Shown: in pieces, positions 48,201-59,708 of the stretch
Numbering within the stretch: position 1 is the stretch's first letter
Layout of the letters: each line of letters opens with the position of its first letter
Source: Welwitschia mirabilis
Taxonomy: Eukaryota > Gnetophyta > Gnetopsida > Welwitschiales
DNA length: 64,000 nucleotides
Assembly: GCA_051453625.1 (NCBI GenBank)
Contig: JBOZIK010000001.1
Coordinates: 271,443,701-271,507,700, forward strand
Direction: 5' to 3'
The notes under the pieces: model-generated
Database searches by the model: none
What the model was told of the DNA's origin: nothing
The model's input: only the letters and a program-made list of their open reading frames with translations
Translations under genes and position numbers: made by a program

Positions 48201-50765
48201 TGATTAGTATAAAGGAGTAGTTCATGCATCGTTTTCTATTACATTTACCTTTGATCCCTTTTCTATAAGATTGTAATCTAAATCCAGTTACATATTATCT
48301 TGTTATTTACTAGATCCTTGATATTCTAAATTTTTATTGTTTCTTTCTAGGAATTATTAGCAGATCCTAAGTTCTCTTAGAAAATAGTGTTTGCATTTTG
48401 TAAAGTATATTAAGAAATCTTTACTACAAGCTATGAGAATTATGCTTTCTTATCATATCAATGGTTATATTTAATCAAAGTTACACTAAAATTTTAATAT
48501 TATTATATCCATTACATAGAAATTTTGGTCAAGAACACATGTTATTCCAATTATCATTAATACTATCTCTTCTTTGATCAAATTTACAAACTCTACAAAG
48601 TCATTTATGAAGTTTTCAAAAATTAGTGGGTTTATGGGCTATTGCAAGTTGGATATCTAGATAGTACAAAAAGCATTTGAACTTCATGAAATGGCTCAGA
48701 ATGAGGTTAATTCTTATATAAGGGTTTAAATATTATTTTTTATTTAACAAGAAATTTAAAGTGAAGTTCCTAAATGAAAGATATATTATGATATCTATTG
48801 TCAACAATATGAGGTTTTATATGTTTTAGCATTCTAATGTTGAATATTAAATAAATAGATTCTATTTCATTATGTTTGTTATTTGAACCTAGTGCATCAT
48901 ATATATGGAATTCAATTTTGATTTTATGTCATCCATTTTTGTAGATTATTAAATAGAGTAAAATTCACATAATTTCTAATAAGTTTCAACAAAGTATTCT
49001 TTTCATCATATGATAAACGATTAATATTTGTAACCATCTTATCTTTTTTTTATGTAAAATTATGACAACTAATAGTTATAGATTACTTGATTACTTCGTT
49101 TAAAACCATTTACATATTATGGTTGAACATGTTGATTTATTGCAAGAATGTTCATATTAGTTCACCTTTTTGAGCACTCTATTTGTATCCACTTTAAACA
49201 ACTCCATATGATTCCCTTTTAAAAAAAGTTATGATCTTTAANNNNNNNNNNNNNNNNNNNNNNNNNNNNNNNNNNNNNNNNNNNNNNNNNNNNNNNNNNN
49301 NNNNNNNNNNNNNNNNNNNNNNNNNNNNNNNNNNNNNNNNNNNNNNNNNNNNNNNNNNNNNNNNNNNNNNNNNNNNNNNNNNNNNNNNNNNNNNTATTAT
49401 TAATAGCAACAATACAAGTTTTTATGTTTAAAACCAAAAAATGATATTTATTTATATTTTGCTTATTTCTTTTTTATAACAACTAATAAATAGTTAGATT
49501 TAATAAACAAAAGAGATAAAGATGGATTACTACACTGCCAACCCTTAAATATGTAATTTCATATCTTAGATTAACGTGTTGGAGGAAGGTTTCATTTTCT
49601 AACATTATGTAGGTTATCAAGAAAAAAGATTGTATAGAAATTTGTGCTTATTACTTAGACATGTTATATGTGTTTTTATTCATTTAAAAACTTAAATGAA
49701 CCCATTAATTCAAACTAATATTAACTAAGGAGAAGTGATATCAAAGATAAAAGTCATAATTAAAATGTTAGTAAACCAACAATGTACATTTTTTTTGGAA
49801 AATATTTTTTTCTTTTCTAACTCTAATTTCCTTGGTACAATTATGCTTATGATGAATAATGCAACATGTTTTAAAATATAAATATTGATTATAATATAGA
49901 TTTTCTTTATAGTAGATAATTGACTTACTTGAGTTATCTATCATAAGATTCCATTTATTTAGAATTTTTTTCATTGAAATCATGTTATTTAACCTCTAAA
50001 GAGTTAGTAATAACAAGTTAAGATATTTTTTCTAACTCATGAATGAATGATTAAGTTAAAAAGAGAAAAACTACAAATGCTAGTATTATCTTTAGAACTT
50101 GATATGCTTGTCCTTATTTCTATTTTGGAGGCAATTACAAAAGGGTTTGTTTTTTAAATTATAGTATGCATTTAGGTTACTGAATAATTATTTGTTTAAC
50201 ATAACTTCTAGTTCAATTGCTTATTAGCATTCAATTAGTAGTATTAATCATTATAATTCTTTTTTTAAGTTAACTTTAAAAATTTTAGATCATTTTTAAA
50301 ATCCCTTTTTTGATGTCCTTTTAAGGTACTTTTAAAACTATTTTTAAAGAAATCCTCTTTTGTATCCTTTTAGGGTATTTCTACAAGTGCCCTAAAAACA
50401 ACCCTTTAGAGAATTTATAAAGAAATGCCCTAAAATCCTCCAAGTAGGTGAAGATTTCTATGTCATTTTTGTAAATGTGTAATACATATTTTAAAAGAAT
50501 TATTATAAATACCTTAATAGATATCCTTTAAGGTATTTTATACAATTTTAAAAGGCATTTTAAAAAATGCCTAAAACCCTCTAAGTAATTATGGAAAATC
50601 TATAAAATGTGTTTATTTTGAAAACATCCTAAAAGCCTTGGAAAGAATTAAAGAAATTTTGTAAGGCCTTTTAAAGTGTTATGTAAACATTCTAATTACT
50701 CAAATTTCTAGTAGTGAATCCATTTAATTTCATATTTTAGATCTCTTAGTATACCTTTAATTGAA
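45240..50765. other. Insert H: about 5.5 kb of unidentified AT-rich DNA inside element D
   Basis: D RT sequence is recognisable up to about 45235 and RNase H sequence from about 50768, so the DNA between is foreign to D. I find no LTR pair, terminal inverted repeat, poly(A) tail or conserved enzyme motif. It holds a 153-N gap (49242-49394), an (AT)n run near 47409-47420 and hairpin-rich subrepeats at the right end. A short LLK-like RT block may be present on both sides, so the borders are uncertain to some tens of bases. Confidence 0.5.
50320..50700. repeat. Imperfect subrepeats with ggtattt / tgcccta words at the right end of insert H
   Basis: Two related blocks of about 170 bp (around 50365-50480 and 50520-50630) share ccttt(t)a(a/g)gg-tattt, then a hairpin (aaaaggcattttaaaaaatgcc), then ccctaaaa-ccctc-aagta. 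They look like subterminal repeats of a DNA transposon, but no terminal inverted repeat was found. Confidence 0.45.
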
Positions 50766-50767
50766 TT

Positions 50768-51340
50768 TTTCTTAAAGAAGCATCTTTCTCTTTGGTACCT
50801 TATTATGAACTTATATTTTAAGAAATTAAGCAATGCTTATCAACTTCATCTATTTTTCAAGATTCTAATTCAAATTTTTATTTTGAGGTAATAACCAAAG
50901 CAAGTTATTTTGTAGTAGATGTAGTCTTATGTCAAATGATTAGTTATGAGTCTTATATCATTTACTATGCTAGTAAAAGCCTACATGACATGTAACTTAT
51001 TGATTTAATTATGAAAAAACTATTATTTTTATTCTTACATAATTCACCGCTATCTTCTTAGTTATTTTATTATTATCTTTGTTTTTTTTACTAGCTTTAA
51101 AACACGTTTTACATAAGCTCTTAACTAAACCTTATCTTATACATTGTGCTTTATTATGTAAGTATTCGATATTACCATTAAGTATAGAGTAGCAAATGAA
51201 AATCCCATTTCTAATTTTTTATTTCATTTTTTCCTACTTTACTTATGTAATAATTTAAAATTATCATTAAGCATATTCTAGGAAAGAAAACTTTTATTGT
51301 TAATAATTTATCTTACCTTTACATAATTGTTAACTAAACT
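50768..51340 (+). pseudogene. pol: RNase H relic (element D)
   Basis: Resumes with LKEASFSLV, then LSTSSIFQDSNSNFYFEV (about 50838-50890), ASYFVVDVVLCQ and IIYYASKSLHD (about 50958-50990), the Athila RNase H block. KPYLIHWALL lies near 51128-51158, equivalent to the site in C that was hit by solo LTR E. Confidence 0.78.
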
Positions 51341-51376
51341 AATATTAATGAAAGTTTTTTAAATGAAAAATTATTT

Positions 51377-51557
51377 GGTATTAATGATCCCTTGTTTAGA
51401 ATAATCTAGGTAGATAGGTTATGCTACAAAATCCCTAGTGATACTTAAGCATGCAAACTTTCATATGTGTCATTCCACTAATGTGAAAGGCTTGAACTCT
51501 AGATGCTAGTATCAAAATTTTCATAACCCTACCATGAGAATAAATCATCTTGAACTA
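51377..51557 (-). mobile_element. SINE-like insertion 1 in element D
   Basis: About 180 bp flanked by an imperfect 15-bp duplication, tatttggtattaatg (about 51361-51375) and tatttgatattaatg (about 51558-51572). A long TSD of this kind is typical of non-LTR retroposition. On the minus strand there is a pol III B-box-like gagttcaagcc about 45 nt from the left end, then a tail region with gtttgcatgcttaag, atcactaggg and agcataacctatct. A diverged copy is at 63713-63868. No long poly(A) remains here. The family is not identified. Confidence 0.6.
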
Positions 51558-51569
51558 TTTGATATTAAT

Positions 51570-52810
51570 GTTTCAACTTAATATTTTGATGTTACAAAAT
51601 TTAAATCTTATCGTAAACTTCCTAGAAACATGTGGGGATAGGGGGGAGGAGGACCTTCTATCTCAACAACAAAAATACTTATGGGAACCATCACTATTAT
51701 TTGAATATTATGATGATTGAGTCTTTAAAGGTGTATACTTCAAAATAAAATAATTAGTACTTTAGTATTTTATCACAATTGTATGTGTGGTGGTCATCAT
51801 AGTAGAATAAACACTATGTCTAAGGTTTTAAAACATGTATTCTTTTGACCTATCCATTTTAGAGATCTAATAAATTTTGTAAATCTTGTAATAAATGCCC
51901 ATAGATGGGTAGTATTATTAAAGGAGAAATTTATTTTGAATCAACTATTATTTGTAAAAATTTTGATGTTTAGAGTACAGATTTTATTAGATAATTTCTA
52001 TCCTTTTTTAGTAATGTTTATATTCTTATTTTTATGAATTATATTCCTAAATGAGTCGAAGCCAATGATTATAGAGATTTGCAATGTGAAGAACATTATT
52101 AAATTCTTAAATGATCAACTTATATTCCATTTGGCTATTCAAAAGTGATCATTCGTGATTAAAGGATGCATTTTTATAATAAAATATTTAGAAACCTTAT
52201 GGTAAAATGTGAAATCACTTATAAAGTAGCTATTTCGTATTGTCTTTAAACCAATGGCCAAGTTAAGCTACAAATCATAAGATTAGCTGAATATTTAGCA
52301 AATAAATAATGCAAATAAAAACACTTGTCTTTAAAGTTTATTTATGCATTATGATGTTATTATACATTCTACAAAATTGCCCATTAACATGATCCACCTA
52401 CAACCTTATTTTTGATAAATAATGCTTTCTACTTGTTAAGATAGAATACTATAATTTTGATGGTATTCATAACATGAATCTTGATCTTGAAAAATATGTA
52501 AAAAATAGAATTAATCAATAAAATAAAATACATTAAATTAGACTAAATACTTATAATAATCAAGTTCTTGAAAAAAATAAATGAGATATTATCATTATCA
52601 TATCATTCTGAGGAAAAAATTTCAATTAGGTGATAAAGTTTATCTTTTAAATTCATGTTTCAACCATTTTTTAAAATATTAAAATCTAAATGGAAATAAC
52701 TCTTTAATATTGTTCATGTATTTTCTTTTATAAATCTTAATATTCTAGATCCAAAGCTATTTAAATTTAAAGAATAAATGAATCTAAAATTAAACTATTC
52801 ATTAATCAAA
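51570..52810 (+). pseudogene. pol: Integrase and pol C terminus (element D)
   Basis: YFDVTKFKSYRKLPRN (about 51580-51630) parallels the C pre-integrase block. A YHNCMCGGHH zinc-binding piece (about 51771-51800) keeps the Cys-Gly-Gly-His signature. The core reads SF-GYSKVIIRD-like (about 52130-52160), and the third catalytic position reads NGQVK (AAG at 52265-52267) instead of Glu, as in C. The C-terminal DKVYLLNS block is near 52633-52660. Confidence 0.72.
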
Positions 52811-53299
52811 TTTTAAATGGATTTAATATTTATTTTAACTCATCTTTAGTTGTGTATGTTAAAAAAAATATTTAAATTTTTCCTATTTTTAGTTTTGTAT
52901 CAATAAAAATAAAAAATATTAATACTTTTTAGTTGATAAAATAAGACCACAAATCTCATGTAATCATATTTAAAAGAGTTGTGAGCTTTAAAAAGGACAT
53001 ACTCCTATATTTATTCTAATAGTTTTCAACTTTCAAAAGAAAAAAAACCTAAAAAATAAAATAAGAATTTAATATTTGTCTTTAATATTTTCTTTCTTAT
53101 TTCAATAAATTCTAAATAATCTATGTATTTTTCACTTACAAATCCTATTTTTCATCATAGTTGGGTAGTATAACTAATTTCACTTACATTATAAAATATC
53201 CCTGATATTAATTGTATCATTATCTAATGATTTTCATGATCCTAGTACCAAAAATTTATAAATCACCTTAATTACTTGATAGTTTTTTAATTTAATTCT
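52811..53299 (+). other. Spacer after pol (element D)
   Basis: AT-rich, no ORF; counterpart of 23091-23519 in element C. Confidence 0.5.
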
Positions 53300-54370
53300 T
53301 CAATGACAAAATCACATGTGTCTGATGCTATAATACTATTGTAGTAAATATTCTAGGGCTGTCTCTTTATTAAAACCTCATTTTTTATTCTAAGACCATA
53401 TTTCTACTTTGAATTTCATGGGAAGTGGGCTCTAAAGTCATGTGGGGATCTCAAACGTTGGATAGTAAAGATTTTTCAAAATGGTGATGAGTCTTATTTC
53501 AACTATTTGCTTTTATATTTTCTTTAGATTTATACTTATTTATATTTTTTGTTTTATACTTTTATTTTAAATATTATTTACTCTATGATCTTCTCTATTT
53601 TTACCCTTAAATATGATGAATTATTTATAAATTAAGTAAGTGATTAGTTAGTTGATCTTGATTATGCTTCTTATTCTAGTGACATTGTAGTTATGTTTTT
53701 TTTACATAACCTTCATTATGATAAAAATGTAAACATAGGAAAGTGTATTATAAATGATAGTATTAGTCATTGGTTTTCTAAATCTATAGTTGATACCTTA
53801 GCTATACCTTTTTACATTAATGACTAGAAATTTATGGATCTACATGCTTCTTTAAATAGGTTATTACCTATTTTAGATTATTTTAACATTAATTCTATCC
53901 TTTTTGTTAATGGTATTGTTGTTAAGCATATTAGGACATCTAATGTAACTCTTATTCATTAAATTATGTCCAACATCATAGGTAGTATAATACATCACAT
54001 GCATGTCCTAATGTATTATGAATTCTTTGATTATTTAGGAAAGATCATTCTCCTTATGTTTCATATGATATATTTTCTCATGTTTGTTATGCTCATTCTT
54101 CTTAACTTTCTCTTACCATATCCTTTACCATTTGAAAGGTTATTATCCACTAGTATCCTAAGATTCATAGATATGGTCACATTTGCTATCATCTCCATTT
54201 TCCTAATAATTTTAAATAGCTTTATATAAAAAGAGATTTTTTGAGCATGATAGATAATAACCTATACATTAACCTAAGTAGTGTAGCTTCTCTTTAGTTA
54301 AGATTAATCAGTGCTTGAACAAGATTGAGCATAAGATGTAGAGTTAGTTTCATTTTATTTCTATTTTAAT
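53300..54370 (+). pseudogene. Extra 3' ORF relic of element D
   Basis: Counterpart of 23520-24540 in C. The best preserved part is at about 53834-54229: MDLHASLNRLLPILDYFNIN, NSILFVNG, LIHxIMSNIIG and an 87-residue open piece at 53966-54229 rich in Leu, Ile and Phe. Function unknown. The hydrophobic composition may come from T-rich decay, so I do not call it a membrane protein. Confidence 0.55.
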
Positions 54371-54496
54371 TTATACTTTTTATTTTATGACTCAGTTCTT
54401 CTTTCACAGACATGAATCAATTGGGAAGCAGCTAAGCATGATATTCAACATATTACTATCATTTTAAAGCATGAATATAATGATGTAAATGGAAGT

Positions 54497-55737
54497 TGTT
54501 AACATATAAAGTTTACATTATGATCAAGTTAAATGACTAATTAATCTGAATGGAAGACATTAATATAATCTATTTTATCATGAAAACATGTCTTCTATTA
54601 ATTATCTATCTTAATTATGGACTTATCTATTTTCTATGACATTTTCAAGTTACTTTCTACATCTTAAGGAACTTTGTAAAATATGATCTTGTTCCATGAT
54701 AAAATGCTAGTGTAGTTGACTAGGATTACTTGCACCACTAGATAATCTAAGAAAGACACCTCCAATCTTACATTCTTGACTTATCATGGAGAAGTAAATT
54801 AAATGTAGTTATGAATTTGATCAAGTTTTGTATTAAAAATAACTTGCATTCTTAATGACATCTGATAGTGATGATAAAGAATGACATATGGCATTGCTGA
54901 GTAGGATAATGACGAAGACACATAACTATGATAACGGTTGGCAGTATCCACAAAATCCAAAAGTCAAAAAGAAGAGAAACCATCCTATCTAATTCCATCG
55001 TTATGTTAACCATTTATCTAATGCTATACGCCAAGGGTTTCTAATCACCCTTTATCTTCATCTCTTCCTATAAAAGTGGCTTGAATCATTCATTAGATCA
55101 TCTTTAGTGATGTCTTTCTAAGAAACTATTTAGAAATAGAGCTAGTCTTCAAGATCACTTGAGGAGTCTATAGCATCCTTATTCATTTGTTGTAAAGTAT
55201 TCTTTCTTTTAAATCATAAGTTATTTTATGTTAAAAATGTTTAAGAAATAAATTAATCATTAAGCTTTATTTTGTTTGAGTAATCTCTTTTAATACTTAT
55301 GTAAGTTTTTTCATTGTATGATTTCAAGTATCAAGGTCCTTCTGTTTCATTATTAATTTAAGGCTTGGAAGTCCAAGTGATAACTAAGTTCATCATCACT
55401 CGTATTATGAATGAAATTATGTCATCATGATCTAAGCCAAAAAACGTAATGCTTTGAAATGTATTAAGAAAAAGCATTGGATAACATTAAAGTAAAGGAT
55501 CACTTGAGAATAAATAAATGATATCTCAGAGCTAGCTTGCTTCTCCTCTCTTTCAAGTTGAAGTTTTAAACCAAATTCATCAACTTTCTTTTCTTCCCTT
55601 CTTTATTTTTTTAGAATTTTATACTTGCATTAAGTTAAAAGTTAGTGTAAATTTTGAACCACTACCCATGTTATCCTTGAGGAAAGAATAATAAATAAGT
55701 GCAAACTTAGTTTTAAATCTAGACATTATAAACATCA
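54497..55737 (+). repeat. G-family LTR 1 (1241 bp)
   Basis: Starts tgttaacatata and ends aaacatca, followed seven bases later by a primer site. Homologous to LTR 2 and LTR 3. A TATA box (tataaaag) lies at 55069-55076, 572 bp from the start. Confidence 0.8.
55069..55076 (+). promoter_or_regulatory. TATA box of G-family LTR 1
   Basis: tataaaag in a conserved context (cttccTATAAAAGtggctt). The equivalent boxes are at 60342-60349 and 62916-62923; in LTR 3 the distance from the LTR start is the same 572 bp. Confidence 0.65.
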
Positions 55738-55744
55738 AATAAAT

Positions 55745-55765
55745 TTTAACACTGTTGTCAAGGAT
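55745..55765 (+). other. Primer-binding site of element G (tRNA-Asp type)
   Basis: tttaacactgttgtcaagga differs from the tRNA-Asp complement only by C to T and G to A, at seven or eight positions. Confidence 0.75.
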
Positions 55766-56779
55766 AATGACATAATAGCTTCTTAGAGAAGCATTATTTT
55801 TTTAGTGGTGAGTATTACTTTTCTCTAGTGATACTTGAACTAGTTTATTTTTATTTTTTCTTATGAATTTCTTTAGTTTTATTTCTAGTGGTTGGTATTA
55901 GTTATTCTAGTAAATCTTGAACTCATCTAGTTATGTTAAGCTTATCTTTGATTTTGTTCTAACTTATTTTGTGCAAATCCAATAATTTGTTTATAGGTTT
56001 TTTAGGAGTAAAAATTAAAATTTTTAATTAATGTTGCATGCTTATCATTATTTTCTATATTTTTCTCCATTTTTATTCTATGATTCTATTACATGATAAA
56101 ATATTAAAAATCTTTACATTTTTTTCTCATGTTTTCACTAACATGTGGGCTTAATTTTTCTTATGTTCTTCATTTCTAATAAAATTTTGTATGATCCTGA
56201 TATTTTATTTAATACATAAAACATCTCTAAAGCTTTGTTTACTTTTCAAAAATGTAAGTCATGTTCCAACTAGAACCATCACCTATCCCAATTAATGCTA
56301 CCATCCTATTTGCCCAAAACTCTTTAATGTTTTGCTTGAACCTTTTGTGTAAACTTTAAAGTTTCTTTGTCTTATATGATATGAGAAAAAATGATCTAAA
56401 ACTTACTTAGAACCTATTCTTACATGTCTTAGATACATGATGAATTCAAAATATTAGTTATAAATCCATTAAATAACATGGATCCCTAGTTGAAACCAAA
56501 AAATACATAATGAAATGAAAACCAACCTCTTAAAGAATTTCAACAAGAGCAAGCCTCCTTCTCGTAAAATAATCTAAATAATAATTAGTAAAATTCCTCA
56601 TCCCAATAATAGTAACATCATTATTCAAATCACATAATTAGAGGAGCAATATCTACTCAAGACCTAATTACCTAATTAATGACCTATTAACTTACCTAAG
56701 AGGTAGCCAAACAATAAGTCAAACAATAAGCCATTGAAACCATTAACTAATATAGAAAAACCCTTCATAATTATCTCCA
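55766..56779 (+). other. Element G leader, no clear coding signal
   Basis: AT-rich leader between the primer site and gag. No ORF or repeat recognised. Confidence 0.5.
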
Positions 56780-57440
56780 ACCATAATGCCTAGGAACACA
56801 TTCATGTATTGTATTCCCACCTATAAACTAGAGGTTATAGTTCAAACCCTCCACCATAGAACTTTTGCCGCTTTTATATGTATTAAAATTTGAGGATTCA
56901 TATTTCCATCTTAAGGAATTTAAGTGTGTCTTATTAATTGTTCCCCAATATTAAAACACTTATAATGCCCTTTGGCTTATCTTATTTATCTTTTTCTTGA
57001 AGGAAAAGGCAAAATCTTGGTTATACATCATTAAAACCTTTGTTATAAGAAATTAAGCCAAGCTAAATAAGAATCTTATCTCTAAATTATTTTCATTTCA
57101 TAAGATAAATGCGTTAAGAAAGGAAATTATTAACTTCTAGTAGAAAGAACATGAAACATCTTATTGAGTCTAGAAACATTTAAAAACCTTTTTTAAAAAT
57201 TCCCCCATCATGGACTTAAGTCAATAAGTGGAATAAGCATTTTTTATGAATGGTTAACAACAAACAATAAATACCTTATTGAGAGGACACGTCAAGGAAA
57301 CTTCCTTAACACACCCTTAGATGAAGTTTTAGAATACCTTAAGAATCTAGTTAAAAGTTTAAAATATTAGAATAAGCCTAAAAACCATATAATATCATCA
57401 TTCTATTAGATCCACAAGTATGTTCAAGGTTCCTAAAAAT
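56780..57440 (+). pseudogene. gag: gag relic (element G)
   Basis: Athila/Tat gag blocks in order: CPLAYLIYLFLEGK followed by AKSWL-like residues (about 56968-57020), INALRKEIINF-stop-QKEHET (about 57107-57160), LKTFFKNSPIMDL (about 57178-57220) and a PLDEVLEYLKNL end (about 57314-57350). The stop in INF-stop-QKE is TAG at a Gln position. Frameshifts separate several blocks. Confidence 0.72.
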
Positions 57441-58319
57441 TTTAAAGTGAACAATAGGATAAATAAACTAGCATGAAGATTAAAATTCTTAACCACCTCA
57501 CCATCACCTCCACCACTGATTACTAATGCAAATGCCTTATTTGCCACATTAATACCCATGAAATAGCCAAATGTCCACTCATTTTTTTATTTTAAAATAG
57601 TATTAATGAACAAGTTAATGTGATAAGGCATCAATGTTAAAATCCAAAAGTAACCCATACTCAAATGCATACAACCTCAAGTGGAGGAATCATCCAAATT
57701 TTTCTTGGAAATAAGAGAATAAAATTGGTCAATCAAGAAACCCATTTTCTTCATCATAATTCTATAAATTTCCTTTTAATTACTAAAACCTAACCTCCAT
57801 TTATCCCCTTTATGAAAACTATGAGCGATTTCCTAGAAAATCAAATCTAAATTAATCAAAACCATGACTCTATCCTTAAGAAACATTCCTCTTCACTAAC
57901 CAATCTTAACCAAAATACCTAATCCATTTCACAAATCCTATGATCCATTCAATAAATTAAAACCTAGATTCTCTCTACCTTGAATCATAATGATCTAGAA
58001 AAACTCTTAATAAGTGCACCATGAAATCCTAATGAAGTTATGTTTATTGAAGAAGGATAAAATCACTTATAAACTAAAGAAATTCATCTTAGTAGTGGCA
58101 TAGAGATTAATCAATATTTAGCTTAGAGTAAATATAAATATGAGGGGAAAGTATAAGAAAAAGACACAACTTCTTATCAAAAACCTTGACCCTTTTCCCG
58201 AGGTTTAAATAAAGAAAAGATATAAGACTTATAAGAATCTTTGCTCATATACAAAGATACTTTATCTTCTTCCCAAGACGTTAGAAAGAATAACATCAAA
58301 AAATAACAACTTAAGGTCT

Positions 58320-58890
58320 TAGAAACTTTTAAAGAAGTTAAGATTAACATGCCTCTCTTAAAAGTGATTAAAAATATTCCCTCCTATGAAAAATTCCTTA
58401 AATATATGTGCACTATGAAAAGATGCATGAATGTTAAGAGAAAAGCTTTTTTAGTCCAACAAAATAGTGCAATTATTTAGAACTAGTTTCTATCTAATTA
58501 GAAAGACCCAAGTTACCTACCAATAGGCATTACAATTAAAAATAAAAATATTTACCAAGCCTTGATAGATTTAAAAGTAACTATCAACATCCTACCTCAT
58601 TATGTATACAAGGAACTTAGCTTAGATGATCTTAAATGCACTAAAATCTAATTGAAATTGGTATATAATTCCATGAAGTTATCATTAAGAATAGTTGAGG
58701 ATGTGATAGTTTAAGTTAACAACTACTATTTCCTAGTTGAATTCATAGTTTGGGATATAGAAATAATAAAATACAATTTAGTGTCCATCATTTTAGGAAG
58801 ACCTTTCCTTACAACTTTTAGTACTTTTATTAACTATAAGAATGAATAGATGAAAATATCATTTGGTAACAAGACTTTAAACTAAATATT
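58320..58890 (+). pseudogene. Protease relic (element G)
   Basis: NMPLLKVIKNIPSYEKFLKYMCTMKR (58352-58425 region), AFLVQQNSAII, then the post-catalytic block ILPHYVYKELSLDDLK (about 58588-58635), EDVIV (about 58697), and a well preserved SIILGRPFLTTF...FINYKNE followed by MKISFGNKTLN (about 58785-58880). The family's Leu-Gly-Ala-Ser is lost. Same domain as in element X at 7531. Confidence 0.8.
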
Positions 58891-59708
58891 TTTAATATGA
58901 TAAAATTACTAAATGACCCTAAAGAGGCTAATTGGATTAATGAAAATTACAGCTTTAAACATTATCTTCTTGAGCCCAATATTTTTCATTCTTTACTATC
59001 ATTTTATTATTAATTTTCTAACTTTAAACTTGATAGTTCCACTCATTTTGAGTCTTTTGTAATAAGGCATTCTAAAAACTACGTTTTTCATAAGGATGAT
59101 TTTTTCATAAATACTTCATAACATAATCACTTATTCCATCACCTATTTAAACCTTTTCATTCATCAATTCCATTTTCAAATCATCTTATGACTCCCACAA
59201 ATCATCCATCCAAGAGAAAACATGTAAAACAATAATANNNNNNNNNNNNNNNNNNNNNNNNNNNNNNNNNNNNNNNNNNNNNNNNNNNNNNNNNNNNNNN
59301 NNNNNNNNNNNNNNNNNNNNNNNNNNNNNNNNNNNNNNNNNNNNNNNNNNNNNNNNNNNNNNNNNNNNNNNNNNNNNNNNNNNNNNNNNNNNNNNNNNNN
59401 NNNNNNNNNNNNNNNNNNNNNNNNNNNNNNNNNNNNNNNNNNNNNNNNNNNNNNNNNNNNNNNNNNNNNNNNNNNNNNNNNNNNNNNNNNNNNNNNNNNN
59501 NNNNNNNNNNNNNNNNNNNNNNNNNNNNNNNNNNNNNNNNNNNNNNNNNNNNNNNNNNNNNAACCTAGATCATTAAGTATTAGAAATTCATAGTGTATAG
59601 AAGGGAAGGATGATCAGTTAACCTTATGAAATAAAACCCTCTTAGAAGGGATGAAGGATGAGGTTTAAAATGATAATGACTTATTTTATTGATGGAATTT
59701 TTCCAAAT
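58891..59708 (+). other. Element G region after protease, with 324-N gap
   Basis: Co-linear with the X spacer (about 8100-8400). No RT motif. Gap at 59238-59561. A short purine-rich segment (agaagggaaggatgatc, about 59597) follows the gap. Confidence 0.5.

Larger units (their letters stand above)
39717..54496 (+). mobile_element. Element D (right-hand part): older Athila-type retrotransposon
   Basis: Same plan as element C: LTR, tRNA-Asp-type primer site, gag, protease, RT, RNase H, integrase and extra 3' ORF, all more decayed. It is interrupted by insert H in the RT/RNase H region and by a SINE-like copy before integrase. The left LTR part lies at about 12780-13394, beyond element C. The 3' LTR is not found next to the last ORF, because the G block starts at 54497. 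A stump of a C/D-type LTR end occurs at 63478-63540. Confidence 0.8.

Noticed and set aside
51440-51500. tRNA gene suggested by the B-box-like gttcaagcc
   Set aside because: No cloverleaf could be formed and the surrounding sequence repeats at 63.7 kb; a SINE-like element explains it better.
53966-54229. Possible multi-pass membrane protein of 87 residues
   Set aside because: Its Leu/Ile/Phe content reflects T-rich codons; it is a fragment of the decayed 3' ORF of element D, and the C copy is less hydrophobic.
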